Assembly: GCF_963665245.1 (NCBI RefSeq)
Contig: NZ_OY762269.1
Location: 1,673,501 to 1,737,500 of the forward strand
Length of the DNA: 64,000 nt
Direction of reading: 5' to 3'
Source of the DNA: an uncultured Paludibaculum sp.
Lineage (GTDB): Bacteria > Acidobacteriota > Terriglobia > Bryobacterales > Bryobacteraceae
Shown here piece after piece: positions 1 to 9,341 of this stretch. The notes beneath the pieces were generated by a model, which was not told the origin of the DNA, searched no databases, and worked only from the letters and a program-made list of their open reading frames with translations. A program made the position numbers and the translations under genes. Every line of letters starts with the position of its first letter. Positions within the stretch are counted from its first letter, which is position 1.

Positions 1-1031
1 ATCTGCAACAGGAGAACGCCCGTTTCTGGCAGAGTCCAGGCCTCGTCTACTGGCGCGACACCGATACCTTTGCCTACGCCGGACTTACCGTGGAAAGCGG
101 CGGCAAGCGCGAGCGGAGGGTTGACTACGCCGTCGCCAACACCGCCCGCGTGGAGGCCGACCAGGCCCTGCTGCGCCGTCAACTGGCTGCTCGCGTCGCT
201 TCGGCCTATTGGACAGCGGCCGGCGCCCAGCGCGTCGTCTCGCTACTCAATGAAGAGCGCCAGAACCTCCTCCAGGTTGTTCAGTACACTCAGTCGCGCG
301 TCAAGGAGGGCGCCGCAGCCGGAGCGGACCTGCTTCGCATCCAATTGGAGGCACAGCGAGTCGACACGCTGCTTGCCGTCGCGCAGCAGGAGGCCGAGCG
401 AAGCCGCCTCGATCTTTACCGCGAGATCGGTGTAGCCGCGCCGGATACCGTCGAGTTCAGCGATCCCCTGGACGACCTGCGCGGAGTCGCCGTGCCCGAC
501 GCCGGCGAGGTCCTCGGCCGCCGGCCAGAAGTGCTTCTTGCCCGCCGAGGCGTGGCCCAGGCGGAGGCCCATGTGAGGTTGCAGCTAGCCAACGCCAAAC
601 CGGATCCGGACTATCTGTTCGGCTACAAGCGCACGGCCGGATTTGATTCCCTCATCGTGGGCGTTCAGATCAATCTGCCCACAAGGAATCGCAATCAGGG
701 ACTCATCGCGGCGTCCGAAGCCGACTTGCGGGCGGCCAAAGAAACTCTCCGTGCCGTGGAGGCTCAGATTTCGGCCGAGTTTCAATCTGCCGTTCGAGAC
801 TACGAACTGAAACGCAAGCTTGTGAGCGGCGACCTGCCCGGTATGGTGCAGCGCTCTCGTGACTCCGCCCGCATTGCGCAGTTCGCTTTTCGCGAAGGTG
901 GTGTGGACGTCCTCCGCCTCCTCGATGCCGAACGGATTCGCATCGAGACGCAATTGCTGTATACCCGCTCGCTGGCCGACTTCCAGCAGAGTGTGGTCAC
1001 TCTCGAAGTCGCTACCGGGGTGAATCCATGA
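1..1031 (+). CDS. TolC-family outer-membrane channel of a metal efflux pump (5' end missing)
   Basis: The reading frame is open to the left edge (first full codon at base 3), so the N-terminus with any signal peptide lies outside the window. The visible part is the long helical coiled-coil repeat typical of OEP/TolC channels (CzcC/CusC group), for example the stretch ending 'QSRVKEGAAAGADLLRIQLEAQR', and a second repeat near the C-terminus. The stop overlaps the next start as ATGA, so it is translationally coupled to the adaptor and pump genes. Role: outer-membrane exit duct of a tripartite RND efflux complex. The family call is firm from sequence type and context; the substrate is inferred from the pump gene. 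Confidence 0.88.
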   Translation, partial: LQQENARFWQSPGLVYWRDTDTFAYAGLTVESGGKRERRVDYAVANTARVEADQALLRRQLAARVASAYWTAAGAQRVVSLLNEERQNLLQVVQYTQSRVKEGAAAGADLLRIQLEAQRVDTLLAVAQQEAERSRLDLYREIGVAAPDTVEFSDPLDDLRGVAVPDAGEVLGRRPEVLLARRGVAQAEAHVRLQLANAKPDPDYLFGYKRTAGFDSLIVGVQINLPTRNRNQGLIAASEADLRAAKETLRAVEAQISAEFQSAVRDYELKRKLVSGDLPGMVQRSRDSARIAQFAFREGGVDVLRLLDAERIRIETQLLYTRSLADFQQSVVTLEVATGVNP

Positions 1032-2290
1032 CCGAAAACGAGCTCGTCGAGCAGAGAACACGACTCCAGATGCTGGCTGTCGCACTAACAGCCGTTGTGA
1101 TTGCGCTGGCAGCCTTTATCCTTTTGACACGAAAAGGCGAAGCCCCTCCCCTCCCGACGTCTGCCGAAGCCGCCGGCGCCAAATCGGATGCCGGTATCAT
1201 TCGCATGAACCCGCAAGCCCAGCGGGAGGCCAATCTGGCTGTAGTCCTCGCCGCCAGTAGCGTCGAGAAGGACACCATCCGGGCCAATGGGCAGATCACC
1301 GTCAACGAGAACGAGACTTGGCATGTCGGTGCTCTTGCCGAAGGCAAGGTTATGCACGTGCTCGCCAACATCGGTGACCACGTCAACCAAGGGCAGGTGC
1401 TCGCTCTGATGCACAGTCACACGGTGCACGAGACCCGCGCCGCCTACATCCAGGCGCAAGCGGAGCTTGATCGAGCCATCGCCCACAGAGAAATGGCCCG
1501 CCGTGTCGCGGAACGCGCTCAGCGACTGCTCAAGGTCGAAGCTATCTCGCAGGAACAGGCCGACCAGGCTGCCAACGACCTCCGCAGCTCCGAAACCAAC
1601 ATCGTCAAGGCCCGCGCCGATCTGGAAAAGGAGAAGCAGCACATGACGGAGTTCCTGGAGATCGATCCCGTCGGCACTCGCCATGCCAGCGACGCGACCG
1701 ACGATCCCGACGCTGTGCCCATCAAGGCGCCCAGCGCCGGTGTCATCCTTCGTCGCCTTGTGAGCAGTGGCAGCGTGCTCTCCGTTGGGCAGGAGGCATT
1801 CACCATCTCCAACCTGAATAGCCTCTGGGTCATCGCCGGGGTAAATGAAGCCGATCTCGCCGCCGTGCGGCCCGGAATGCTGGCCCGCATCAGCGTTCGG
1901 GCGTTTCCGGAGCGAACGTTTGCCGGCACCGTCCTGCAATTGGGCGAAGAACTCGATCCCGCCACGCGCACACTCAAGGTCCGTATTAATCTTCCTAACC
2001 CGCAGGGCAACCTGAAGCCCGAGATGTTCGCCCAGGTGGATCTGGAACAGGGTGAGAGCCGGCCCGCACTGTACATCCCTGAATCCGCGGTCGAGGATCT
2101 CAACGGCCAGAAAGTTGCCTTCGTGCAAATGGGCAGCGACAGTTTCCAGGTGCGAACTCTCAAAATTGGCGCTACCACCAACGGACAGGTCGAGGTCACG
2201 GGCGGTATCAATGAAGGGGAACGCGTCGTCACTCGCGGGGCGTTCGCTCTGAAGAGCGAACTGCTCAAGACTTCGTTGCAGGGGGAATAG
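1028..2290 (+). CDS. Periplasmic adaptor (membrane fusion protein) of heavy-metal RND efflux, CzcB/CusB-like
   Basis: 420 aa. An N-terminal membrane segment (about residues 15-34) anchors it in the inner membrane. It is followed by a barrel-sandwich half ('GKVMHVLANIGDHVNQGQVLA', residues about 115-135), an alpha-helical hairpin rich in A/E/R/Q, the second lipoyl half ('APSAGVILRRLVSSGSVLSVG') and a beta-barrel/membrane-proximal part. Such proteins link the inner-membrane pump to the outer-membrane channel. The start overlaps the upstream stop by 4 bp and the pump gene starts 7 bp downstream with a GGGGGA ribosome site, so all three form one operon. No extra N-terminal metal-binding His/Met cluster is evident. 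Confidence 0.9.
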   Translation: MTENELVEQRTRLQMLAVALTAVVIALAAFILLTRKGEAPPLPTSAEAAGAKSDAGIIRMNPQAQREANLAVVLAASSVEKDTIRANGQITVNENETWHVGALAEGKVMHVLANIGDHVNQGQVLALMHSHTVHETRAAYIQAQAELDRAIAHREMARRVAERAQRLLKVEAISQEQADQAANDLRSSETNIVKARADLEKEKQHMTEFLEIDPVGTRHASDATDDPDAVPIKAPSAGVILRRLVSSGSVLSVGQEAFTISNLNSLWVIAGVNEADLAAVRPGMLARISVRAFPERTFAGTVLQLGEELDPATRTLKVRINLPNPQGNLKPEMFAQVDLEQGESRPALYIPESAVEDLNGQKVAFVQMGSDSFQVRTLKIGATTNGQVEVTGGINEGERVVTRGAFALKSELLKTSLQGE

Positions 2291-2297
2291 CGGCGCC

Positions 2298-5200
2298 ATG
2301 CTCAATCGCTTAATCGACGCTGCCTTGAGTCATCGGCTCCTCGTAGGTGCTCTTCTGGCGGCTGTGATCCTCGCCGGGGTCGTTGTGATGCTGCGGCTGC
2401 CCGTCGATGCCTTTCCCGATCTGACGAACAATCAGGTTGTAGTCATCACCGAATGCCCCGCGATGCCGCCGCTCGAAGTGGAAAGCCGCGTCACCTTCCC
2501 CATCGAGACGGCTCTTATGGGCCTGCCTCGCACCCTCGAGATTCGTTCCACGTCCAAGCTGGGCCTCTCTATGACCACCGTGATCTTTGAGGATCAGGTC
2601 AACACCTACTTCGCCCGGCAATTGGTAAACGAACGTGTGCAGGAAGTCCGCTCCCGGCTGCCTCAAGGGCTGGAGCCCACTCTCGGGCCCGTGGCGACCG
2701 CCTTTGGCGAGGTGCTCCAGTACACCGTCGACGGCACCAGCCTCTCCCTCATGGACCGCAAGACCCTGCACGATTGGAGCATCCGGTTCCAGTTGCGCAC
2801 CATTCCGGGCGTCAATGAAGTGAATAGTTGGGGTGGTGACACTAAACAGTATGTGATTGAGGTCAATCCGGACGCCCTGCAGCGCTATGGCCTCACGTTG
2901 CGCGATGTTTTTCTCCGCGTTCAGGACAACAACGAGAACTTCGGCGGCGGCTTCATCCAGCATCTGGATCAGCAGTATACCGTCTACGGTCTGGGGCGTG
3001 CCTCCTCTCTCGCGGAACTCGGCAAGACCGTGTTATTGGCGCGCGCGGGCGTCCCTGTCCTGCTCAGCGATGTGGCCAGCATCGTGCCGGGGGCCATGCC
3101 ACGCCAGGGCGCGGTACTGCGCGATGGCAACGGCGAAACCGTCTCCGGCATGATCATCGCCCTTAAGGGGGCCAACGGCCTCGACGTCATCGAACGATCC
3201 AAGCAGAAGTTAGCGAAGCTACACTTGCCGCCCGGTGTCAAGGTGATCCCGTTCTACGATCAGAGCGAGGTGATCTACGGCACTATTCATACCGTTGAGC
3301 GCAATCTGCTGGAGGCCGGCATTCTCGTCGTTGCCGTTCTGCTCCTCTTTCTTGGGAATCTGCGCGCGGCCTTGTTGGTGGCCTTTGTCATCCCTGTCTC
3401 GATGCTCTTCGGCTTCGTAGGCATGGCCGCCTTCGGCGTCTCCGCCAATCTGATGAGCCTGGGCGCAATCGATTTCGGCATGATCGTCGATGGCGCCGTC
3501 GTCATGGTGGAGAATTCCGTCCGGCGCATCGGCGAATCGGGTGGGCGTCCGGTGGGTCGGACGGTTCGCGATGCTGCCATCGAGGTCAGCCGGCCCATTG
3601 TCTTCGGGGTAGCCATTATCGTCGCTGTGTATCTGCCCATCCTTACCCTTGAGGGGCTTGAGGGCCGTATGTTCCGGCCCATGGCCATCACGGTCTGCTC
3701 GGCCCTGCTGGGCGCACTCATCCTCTCGCTCACCGTCGTTCCCGTAGCCAGCACCTTCGGTTTGCGCTCCTCCGACAAAGAAAGCCATGCCCGCTGGTTT
3801 GAGGTGATTCTCCACCACTATGGCCGCGTTCTCGACTACTCGATGCATCACCGCGCGGCCATTGTCGGTTTCTCTCTGGTCCTCATGATCGTGGCTCTGG
3901 GCTCGTTGAAATACATCGGCACCGAGTTCATGCCCCGGCTCGACGAGGGCTCCATCCTGATCCAGACCCGGAAGTTGCCCGGTGTCAGCTTGCCCGAATC
4001 CGTCTCCATCAGCAGCCGCGTTGAGAAAGCCGTCATGGAGTTCCCCGAGGCGCGTGGCGTGGTTAGCAAACTCGGCCGGCCCGACGTCGCAACGGAGGCC
4101 ATGGGTGTCTATGAGGCGGACGTGTACGTCCTGCTCAAGCCTCACACGGAGTGGCGCAAGGGCCTCGACAAGGAGGCGTTGGTCGATCAGATGTCCAGGC
4201 GTATGGAAAGAATCCCTGGGCTGATCTGCAACTTCACGCAGCCTATGGCTATGCGCCTGGACGAGGTCGTCTCCGGAATTAAGGCCGATGTCGCCGTGAA
4301 GATCTTCGGTAATGACCTCGCCACCCTGGAACAACTGGCTGACCGGGCGCTGAAGGTGGTCAGTGTCATTCCCGGATCCGCCGACGCCCAGGCCGAGATC
4401 CTGACTGGTGTCCCGGAACTTCGGGTTGCCGTGGATCGCGACCGCCTGTCGCGCTACGGCCTGGATGTCCGCAATGTGCGCGACCTGCTGGACTCGACCA
4501 CCGGCGGTACCACCGTCTCCGAGATGATCGAAGGAGAACGGCAGGTGCCCATAGTCGTGCGTCTGCCCTCGCAGTACCGCAACGACCTCCAGGCACTAGG
4601 CAACCTGCAACTGCAGTCGGTCGCAGGGGAACGTGTGCGGCTCAACCAGATAGCCGCCATCTCTGTCGAACAAGGCCCTGAGGTGATCAATCGCGAAGGC
4701 GCCCAACGTCGAATCGTCGTGCAGTGCAATGTTCGAGGCCGCGACCTCGGCAGTTTCGTCGGTGAGGCCCAGCAGAGGCTGAATCGCACCCTCAGGCTGC
4801 CGGCAGGCTATTCCATCGAGTGGGGTGGCCAGTTTGAGAACCAGGACCGGGCCGTGCGCCGCCTGATGATCGTCCTGCCGCTCTCCATTTGCATTATCTT
4901 CGGCCTGCTTTTCGCTACCTTTTCCTCCGTCCGGCAGGCGCTGCTGATTTTCAGTGCCGTGCCGTTTGCGCTGGTCGGAGGCATCGCCGCCCTCTGGATC
5001 CGCGGTCTGAATCTCAATCTCTCGGCAATGGTCGGTTTCATCGCGCTCTTTGGTGTGGCCGTTCTGAACGGCATCGTCATGGTGAGCTGCATCAATCAGA
5101 TGCTGGAGGCGGGCATGCCCTTGAAGCGCGCCATCCGCGAAGGAGCGCTCACCCGCCTGCGGCCTGTCATGATGACGGCCATGGTGGCCAGCCTCGGCTT

Positions 5201-5381
5201 CATGCCGATGGCCCTGTCGCAATCCGCCGGAGCCGAAGTGCAGAGGCCATTGGCCACAGTCGTCATCGGCGGGCTCTTCACCGCTACGATGCTCACTCTG
5301 CTGGTCTTGCCGGTAGTCTTTCCGTGGTTTGCTCCGAAAGAGGAATCACTGGATACTGCGGTCCCGGTCGAAATATCATGA
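2298..5381 (+). CDS. Heavy-metal efflux RND pump, CzcA/HME divalent-cation type
   Basis: 1027 aa, the normal length for HME-RND pumps (about 1020-1060). It has TM1 at residues 12-32, a periplasmic porter domain, a central TM bundle (about 335-485), a second porter domain and TM7-12 (about 855-1015). The TM4 motif is 'DFGMIVDGAVVMVEN' (about residues 393-407). In the established HME classification the DFG-DGA-VEN form marks pumps for divalent cations (Co, Zn, Cd, Ni), whereas Cu/Ag pumps have an AxG form. It therefore looks CzcA-like rather than CusA-like. It is coupled to the adaptor upstream and to a two-component system 18 bp downstream. The exact metal cannot be read from sequence. Confidence 0.93.
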   Translation: MLNRLIDAALSHRLLVGALLAAVILAGVVVMLRLPVDAFPDLTNNQVVVITECPAMPPLEVESRVTFPIETALMGLPRTLEIRSTSKLGLSMTTVIFEDQVNTYFARQLVNERVQEVRSRLPQGLEPTLGPVATAFGEVLQYTVDGTSLSLMDRKTLHDWSIRFQLRTIPGVNEVNSWGGDTKQYVIEVNPDALQRYGLTLRDVFLRVQDNNENFGGGFIQHLDQQYTVYGLGRASSLAELGKTVLLARAGVPVLLSDVASIVPGAMPRQGAVLRDGNGETVSGMIIALKGANGLDVIERSKQKLAKLHLPPGVKVIPFYDQSEVIYGTIHTVERNLLEAGILVVAVLLLFLGNLRAALLVAFVIPVSMLFGFVGMAAFGVSANLMSLGAIDFGMIVDGAVVMVENSVRRIGESGGRPVGRTVRDAAIEVSRPIVFGVAIIVAVYLPILTLEGLEGRMFRPMAITVCSALLGALILSLTVVPVASTFGLRSSDKESHARWFEVILHHYGRVLDYSMHHRAAIVGFSLVLMIVALGSLKYIGTEFMPRLDEGSILIQTRKLPGVSLPESVSISSRVEKAVMEFPEARGVVSKLGRPDVATEAMGVYEADVYVLLKPHTEWRKGLDKEALVDQMSRRMERIPGLICNFTQPMAMRLDEVVSGIKADVAVKIFGNDLATLEQLADRALKVVSVIPGSADAQAEILTGVPELRVAVDRDRLSRYGLDVRNVRDLLDSTTGGTTVSEMIEGERQVPIVVRLPSQYRNDLQALGNLQLQSVAGERVRLNQIAAISVEQGPEVINREGAQRRIVVQCNVRGRDLGSFVGEAQQRLNRTLRLPAGYSIEWGGQFENQDRAVRRLMIVLPLSICIIFGLLFATFSSVRQALLIFSAVPFALVGGIAALWIRGLNLNLSAMVGFIALFGVAVLNGIVMVSCINQMLEAGMPLKRAIREGALTRLRPVMMTAMVASLGFMPMALSQSAGAEVQRPLATVVIGGLFTATMLTLLVLPVVFPWFAPKEESLDTAVPVEIS

Positions 5382-5399
5382 CGATGAGAGTTAGCGCCT

Positions 5400-6083
5400 A
5401 TGCGGCTTCTGTTGGTCGAGGATGAGCACGACGCGGCTAGCATGCTCGCCAAGGGGCTGCGGGAGCAGACCTACGCCGTCGACATTGCATTTGATGGGGA
5501 TGCGGCCATCGAGAAGCTGTCGGTGAACACCTACGACTTGGTGATCCTTGACGTCATGCTCCCTGGTAAGGACGGATTTGCGGTCTGCCGCGAGATGCGC
5601 CGTACCGGGGCCATCGCGCCGGTCTTGATGCTCACAGCGCAGGATCAGGTATGGAGCCGCATTGAGGGCCTGGACAGCGGCGCGGACGACTATCTCACCA
5701 AACCCTTTGACTTTGGCGAGCTCTCGGCGCGCATCCGGGCGTTGCTGCGCCGTGGACCGGCCCTGCAGGATCCTGTGATCCAGGTGGCCGACTTGCACAT
5801 CGACACGCGGAACCGAACGGTTCGGAGGGGGACACGAAGCATCGACTTCACGGCCAAGGAGTATGCCTTGCTGGAGTATCTGAGCAGGCGGCAAGGCGAA
5901 GTGGTGACCAGGCCGGAGATCTCCGAGCATGTCTGGGATGAGACATATGATCCGTTCTCGAACCTGATAGAGGTCTACATCCAGCGGCTTAGGCGCAAGG
6001 TGGACACGGCGGGCGAAGGCAGGCTGATCCACACGCGGCGTGGCGAAGGCTATCAGTTGGGTGGGATGGGCGAGGATGATTAA
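5400..6083 (+). CDS. OmpR/PhoB-family response regulator (CzcR/CusR-like)
   Basis: 227 aa with receiver plus winged-helix domains. The receiver shows the acidic pair in 'VEDEHD', phosphoacceptor Asp51 in 'LVILDVMLPG', Thr79 and Lys101 in 'YLTKPF'. The C-terminal half has the OmpR winged helix ('ARNRTVRRGTRSIDFTAKEY' type region and 'LIEVYIQRLRRKVD'). It lies 18 bp downstream of the efflux pump gene and overlaps the sensor-kinase gene by 8 bp. This is the usual arrangement of a metal-responsive two-component system controlling its own efflux operon; that regulatory link is inferred from position. Confidence 0.93.
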   Translation: MRLLLVEDEHDAASMLAKGLREQTYAVDIAFDGDAAIEKLSVNTYDLVILDVMLPGKDGFAVCREMRRTGAIAPVLMLTAQDQVWSRIEGLDSGADDYLTKPFDFGELSARIRALLRRGPALQDPVIQVADLHIDTRNRTVRRGTRSIDFTAKEYALLEYLSRRQGEVVTRPEISEHVWDETYDPFSNLIEVYIQRLRRKVDTAGEGRLIHTRRGEGYQLGGMGEDD

Positions 6084-7497
6084 GTCCATCCGGGCACGGC
6101 TGACTCTTTGGTATGTCGCCGTTTTCAGCGTCATCCTGGCGGTTTCCGGTTTTGTCGTGTTCTCGCGGTTGGCCGAGAGCCGCTACCAGCAGCTCGATTC
6201 ACGCCTGGAGCTGGCAGACCGCGTACTTGCGGCTTCTCTGAAACACGAGATCGAGGAACACGAGGGGAAGGCGCCCGGTGAGGCGTCGTTCCGCTCGGTG
6301 CTGGTGACGATCCACCAGCTCACGTTCCCGGCGCAAGCGGTCACTATTGTTCAGGATGGGCGGAAGGTGGGGCTGAAGCCGAACTTGGGGGGCCGCACCA
6401 TCTCGGACGATGCGCTGCACGCTCGGCGGGGCGGCTCTTGGTCGGAACATGGGTGGCGCTACTCGGCCCTGCAGGTTGACTTGCGTCAGCATGGGACGTA
6501 CCTGTTCGTGGCCGGAGAGTCGGAGCTCGATACGGAGCACGACGTTGCCGCTCTTCGCCGGACGTTCCTGCTGGGTGTGCCGATTGCGGTGTTCCTGTCG
6601 GCTTTGGGCGGGTACTGGCTGGCCCGGAAGAGCCTGGCTCCCGTCGTAGTGATCTCGCAGACCGTTGAGTCGATTACGTCCCGCAATCTGGAACGGCGTG
6701 TGCCTATACTCAATCCCGGGGATGAGCTGGGGTTGCTGTCCCAGACGTTCAACCGGCTTCTGGAACGGTTGGGGCATGCGTTTGAGCAGCAGCGACGGTT
6801 TATGGCCGACGCGTCGCACGAGCTTCGGACTCCGGTCTCGGTGGCTCATACGGCTACCGAGGTGACGCTGGAGCAGCCACACCGGACGGAGGGGGAGTAC
6901 CGGGAAGCCCTGCAGATCATCGACGGGCAACTGAAGCGTTTGCGGCGGGTTGTAGAGGACATGTTCCTGCTGGCCCGAGCCGATTCCGGTGCGGTGCCCT
7001 TGCGATGGAGCAAGTTCTACCTTGATGAGTTGCTGGTAGATACGGCGAAGGCAGCGCGGGTTCTGGGGGCGCAGAGGGACGTCGATGTGGACGTGGAACC
7101 TATGTGTGAGGCGCTGTGCTGCGCGGATGAGTCCCTGGTCCGGCAGATGGCGATGATCTTACTTGACAATGCAGTCAAGTATTCTCAGCCAGAGGGCCGT
7201 GTTACGGTCCGGCTGCGATGCGGCCCATCGGACTACGAGATCTTTGTCGAGGATACGGGGCCGGGGATACCCGAGGAACACCGGCCGTTCATCTTCGACC
7301 GCTTCTACCGGGTGGACACCGCGCGGAGCCGGGCGTCCGGGACCTCCAGCGGGGCGGGCTTGGGCCTCGCCATTGCGCGATGGGTTGCCGAAGCCCATCA
7401 TGGGACTCTCCGGCTGGAGTCCACCGGGCCGTCCGGAAGTGTATTCTGTGCAACACTTCCCGCCGGTCACTCCACACGCCGCAACGAGATCTCGTGA
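6076..7497 (+). CDS. Membrane sensor histidine kinase, heavy-metal type (CzcS/CusS-like)
   Basis: 473 aa from the ATG at 6076, which overlaps the regulator stop by 8 bp; an upstream in-frame ATG at 6040 would lie inside the regulator gene and is less likely. TM1 is near residues 10-30 and a periplasmic sensing loop runs to about 170. TM2 follows ('LLGVPIAVFLSALGGYWLA'), then HAMP, HisKA with phospho-His248 in 'ADASHELRTP', and an HATPase domain with N box ('LLDNAVKYS'), G1 ('VEDTGPGIP'), F box ('FDRFYRVD') and G2 ('GAGLGLAIA'). It likely senses periplasmic metal and phosphorylates the adjacent regulator. The last 31 bp overlap the convergent TPR gene. Confidence 0.92.
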   Translation: MIKSIRARLTLWYVAVFSVILAVSGFVVFSRLAESRYQQLDSRLELADRVLAASLKHEIEEHEGKAPGEASFRSVLVTIHQLTFPAQAVTIVQDGRKVGLKPNLGGRTISDDALHARRGGSWSEHGWRYSALQVDLRQHGTYLFVAGESELDTEHDVAALRRTFLLGVPIAVFLSALGGYWLARKSLAPVVVISQTVESITSRNLERRVPILNPGDELGLLSQTFNRLLERLGHAFEQQRRFMADASHELRTPVSVAHTATEVTLEQPHRTEGEYREALQIIDGQLKRLRRVVEDMFLLARADSGAVPLRWSKFYLDELLVDTAKAARVLGAQRDVDVDVEPMCEALCCADESLVRQMAMILLDNAVKYSQPEGRVTVRLRCGPSDYEIFVEDTGPGIPEEHRPFIFDRFYRVDTARSRASGTSSGAGLGLAIARWVAEAHHGTLRLESTGPSGSVFCATLPAGHSTRRNEIS

Positions 7498-8603
7498 ATT
7501 CGTAGTGTGCCGGCAATCTTGCTGTCTACCCGATCGGAGGGGCTCCGCTCGAGTTGAGTGACGATTGCTTCAGTGCCGGGCCCTACAGTGAAGCGCTCTT
7601 CCATCTTCGTTCTGGGTAAGGTGCCTCGGATCTTGTCTGTGACGAGATCGATTCCCCCTTTTTTGGCGGGGTCGAAAAGGTGAAAGTATGGCCCCTCATT
7701 TGTGGTTATTTCCGTAGCCTCCACGACCGCCGTAAAGATATATGTTCCGGGTCTGACTGCTGACATCTGTCTGACGTTTCTATAGGCCAGATTAGCATTG
7801 CCCGAGAAGGTGATTGCGAGGCCGTCAGCCCGGTTCGTTTCCACGCCGTTCACCGGATAAATTGCCCAATCCAAAGGAGTTTTTAGCGGCTCTCGGGCGA
7901 AGCGTGTGTTGTATAGAAAGTCCTTCTTGAGGTAGTCTCCACGATCGGAGCCCAGCCAGGCGGCCCAGAGCTGGGCGGCCGTTCCGTACTCTTCGCGGTG
8001 GCAGAGTTCGGTGGTCAAGCTAGCGGCGCCAGGAGCGTCTGTCTGACGGTTCTGGACCATCCATCTCCAGACTTCCAGGAGTTCGGGCGTAGGGCGGCGG
8101 CGGAGAGCCCAGGTGAGGTAAGCAGGGACCGTGGGCGGCGGGATCCCGTGTTGCAGGATCTGCGCGACGGGATTGCCGATGTAGTCGGAGAAGATCAGGC
8201 CGTTGTAGGCGGGTGTGAGGTCGAGAATGCCCCGGCCGAGACTCAACATCCGATCGGAGTGTTCATGAATGAGATGGAAGTTGAAGGCGCGCATGTGAAC
8301 GGGCGCGATGGCGGGACCGAGCGACAGGGCCCGTTCGAAGGCCTTGGCGGCGCCGTCTGAGTCGCCTTTTGCGTCTAGGGACTCGGCGTAATCGGCCCAT
8401 TTGTAGGGGTTTGCTTCGTCGAGACGCGTGTATGACAGGCTGGCACTTGACTGGTCTTCGCGGCAGAATCCTGCCCTGCATAGTACAGAATTGTCAGCGG
8501 GTTTGGTCAGGTCCTGCAGGAGGGTTACAGAAGCCGTAACAGCAAGCAGAGAAGGGACTATTAGCCTAGCTGAAAATAGAGTCGCGATGTGGATTCGATT
8601 CAT
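7467..8603 (-). CDS. Exported TPR-containing protein of unknown function
   Basis: 378 aa. An N-terminal hydrophobic segment (residues about 9-28) looks like a signal peptide or anchor. A TPR-like helical motif follows ('PYKWADYAESLDAKGDSDGAAKAFERAL', about 65-92), then an unassigned middle and a beta-rich C-terminal half (about 255-378) resembling a carbohydrate-binding/jelly-roll fold. It is divergent from the NusG-like gene that heads the EPS locus. Proteins with a TPR half and a beta-sandwich half are common beside acidobacterial EPS loci, so a role at the cell surface is plausible but only inferred. The 3' end overlaps the sensor-kinase gene by 31 bp (convergent). Confidence 0.75.
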   Translation of the reverse strand: MNRIHIATLFSARLIVPSLLAVTASVTLLQDLTKPADNSVLCRAGFCREDQSSASLSYTRLDEANPYKWADYAESLDAKGDSDGAAKAFERALSLGPAIAPVHMRAFNFHLIHEHSDRMLSLGRGILDLTPAYNGLIFSDYIGNPVAQILQHGIPPPTVPAYLTWALRRRPTPELLEVWRWMVQNRQTDAPGAASLTTELCHREEYGTAAQLWAAWLGSDRGDYLKKDFLYNTRFAREPLKTPLDWAIYPVNGVETNRADGLAITFSGNANLAYRNVRQMSAVRPGTYIFTAVVEATEITTNEGPYFHLFDPAKKGGIDLVTDKIRGTLPRTKMEERFTVGPGTEAIVTQLERSPSDRVDSKIAGTLRIHEISLRRVE

Positions 8604-8845
8604 GGTTCTGTGACCTAAATATGCACTATTTTTTGATTGACAGGCGACTTACAGTAGTCCATTATTAAGGTTCTTGCATGAGTGTGCAAGCGTAGTCCCA
8701 TAGTTTTCGGTGGATATTCCCACACAACGGGTGGTGTGGGGGTAGCCCGAACCCCTGTTGAGTTCTGAGTCTCTTCACGGTCCTGTCTCAAAATGAGAGT
8801 GGGACTGAGGGGGGCGAAGCCTGCCCGGAGACTGGAGACGTCACA
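8604..8845. promoter_or_regulatory. Divergent intergenic region with palindromes upstream of the EPS locus
   Basis: This 242-bp gap separates the divergent TPR gene and the NusG-like gene. It holds two clear dyads. One is a perfect inverted repeat CTTGCA-N6-TGCAAG at 8673-8690, operator-sized. The other is a hairpin at 8780-8805, with GTCC/GGAC and TCTCA/TGAGA arms separated by a small internal loop and capped by AAA. The second lies 40 bp before the start codon and would sit in the mRNA leader. A GGAG ribosome site occurs at 8834-8837. No convincing -35/-10 or -24/-12 promoter was recognised. Confidence 0.45.
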
Positions 8846-9340
8846 ATGCCCTTTCCCTGGTTTGCCATAAGAACCCGGTCCAGACAAGAGCATGTCGTAT
8901 CCCGATACCTGAATGCGACCGGTTTGGAAGAATTCCTGCCCCAATATCAAATGCGGCGCCGCTGGAGCGACCGCGTCAAGGTGGTGGACGTGCCGTTGTT
9001 CGACGGCTATGTCTTCTGTCGCTTTGATTACACACATATGGTTCCGGTGCTGAGTGCGCCGGGCGTTGTGCATGTGGTGAGTTTCGATGGCACCCCCGCC
9101 CCAATTCCCGAAGCAGAGATCGACGCGGTTCGACGCCTGGTGGAGAGCAAGCTCCCGGCGTCGCCGTGCCCGTATCTGAAGGAGGGGGCGGCGGTACGGA
9201 TTCGGAGTGGGCCGATGAAGGGCGTGGAAGGACGGCTGATCGAGATCGAGAATCGATACCGGCTGCGACTGTCGGTACACATGCTGCAAAGGAGCGTGGA
9301 GGTTGAGATCGACCCGGAAAGCGTAGAGGCGTTGACGTAA
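8846..9340 (+). CDS. NusG-like transcription antiterminator (UpxY/RfaH-type NusG paralogue)
   Basis: 164 aa. The N-terminal NGN domain begins 'WFAIRTRSRQEHVVSRYL' and runs to about residue 100. The C-terminal KOW segment ('GAAVRIRSGPMKGVEGRLIE', about 112-131) completes the NusG architecture. Short NusG paralogues at the first position of long surface-polysaccharide operons (RfaH, UpxY) act in cis to let RNA polymerase read through terminators in the operon. The gene stops 1 bp before the RHH gene and heads the EPS operon, which fits that role. It is not the housekeeping NusG by context: no secE or rplK is nearby. Confidence 0.88.
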   Translation: MPFPWFAIRTRSRQEHVVSRYLNATGLEEFLPQYQMRRRWSDRVKVVDVPLFDGYVFCRFDYTHMVPVLSAPGVVHVVSFDGTPAPIPEAEIDAVRRLVESKLPASPCPYLKEGAAVRIRSGPMKGVEGRLIEIENRYRLRLSVHMLQRSVEVEIDPESVEALT

Positions 9341-9341
9341 G

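Noticed and set aside
6040..6075. Upstream start for the sensor kinase
   Set aside because: It lies within the regulator's coding sequence, adds residues unlike kinase N-termini, and the ATG at 6076 gives the usual short overlap.
8760..8845. c-di-GMP (GEMM) riboswitch before the NusG-like gene
   Set aside because: There is a short resemblance around GGGGCGAAGCCTGCCCGG, but the required tetraloop/receptor and ligand-binding segments are not present; kept only as a generic hairpin leader.
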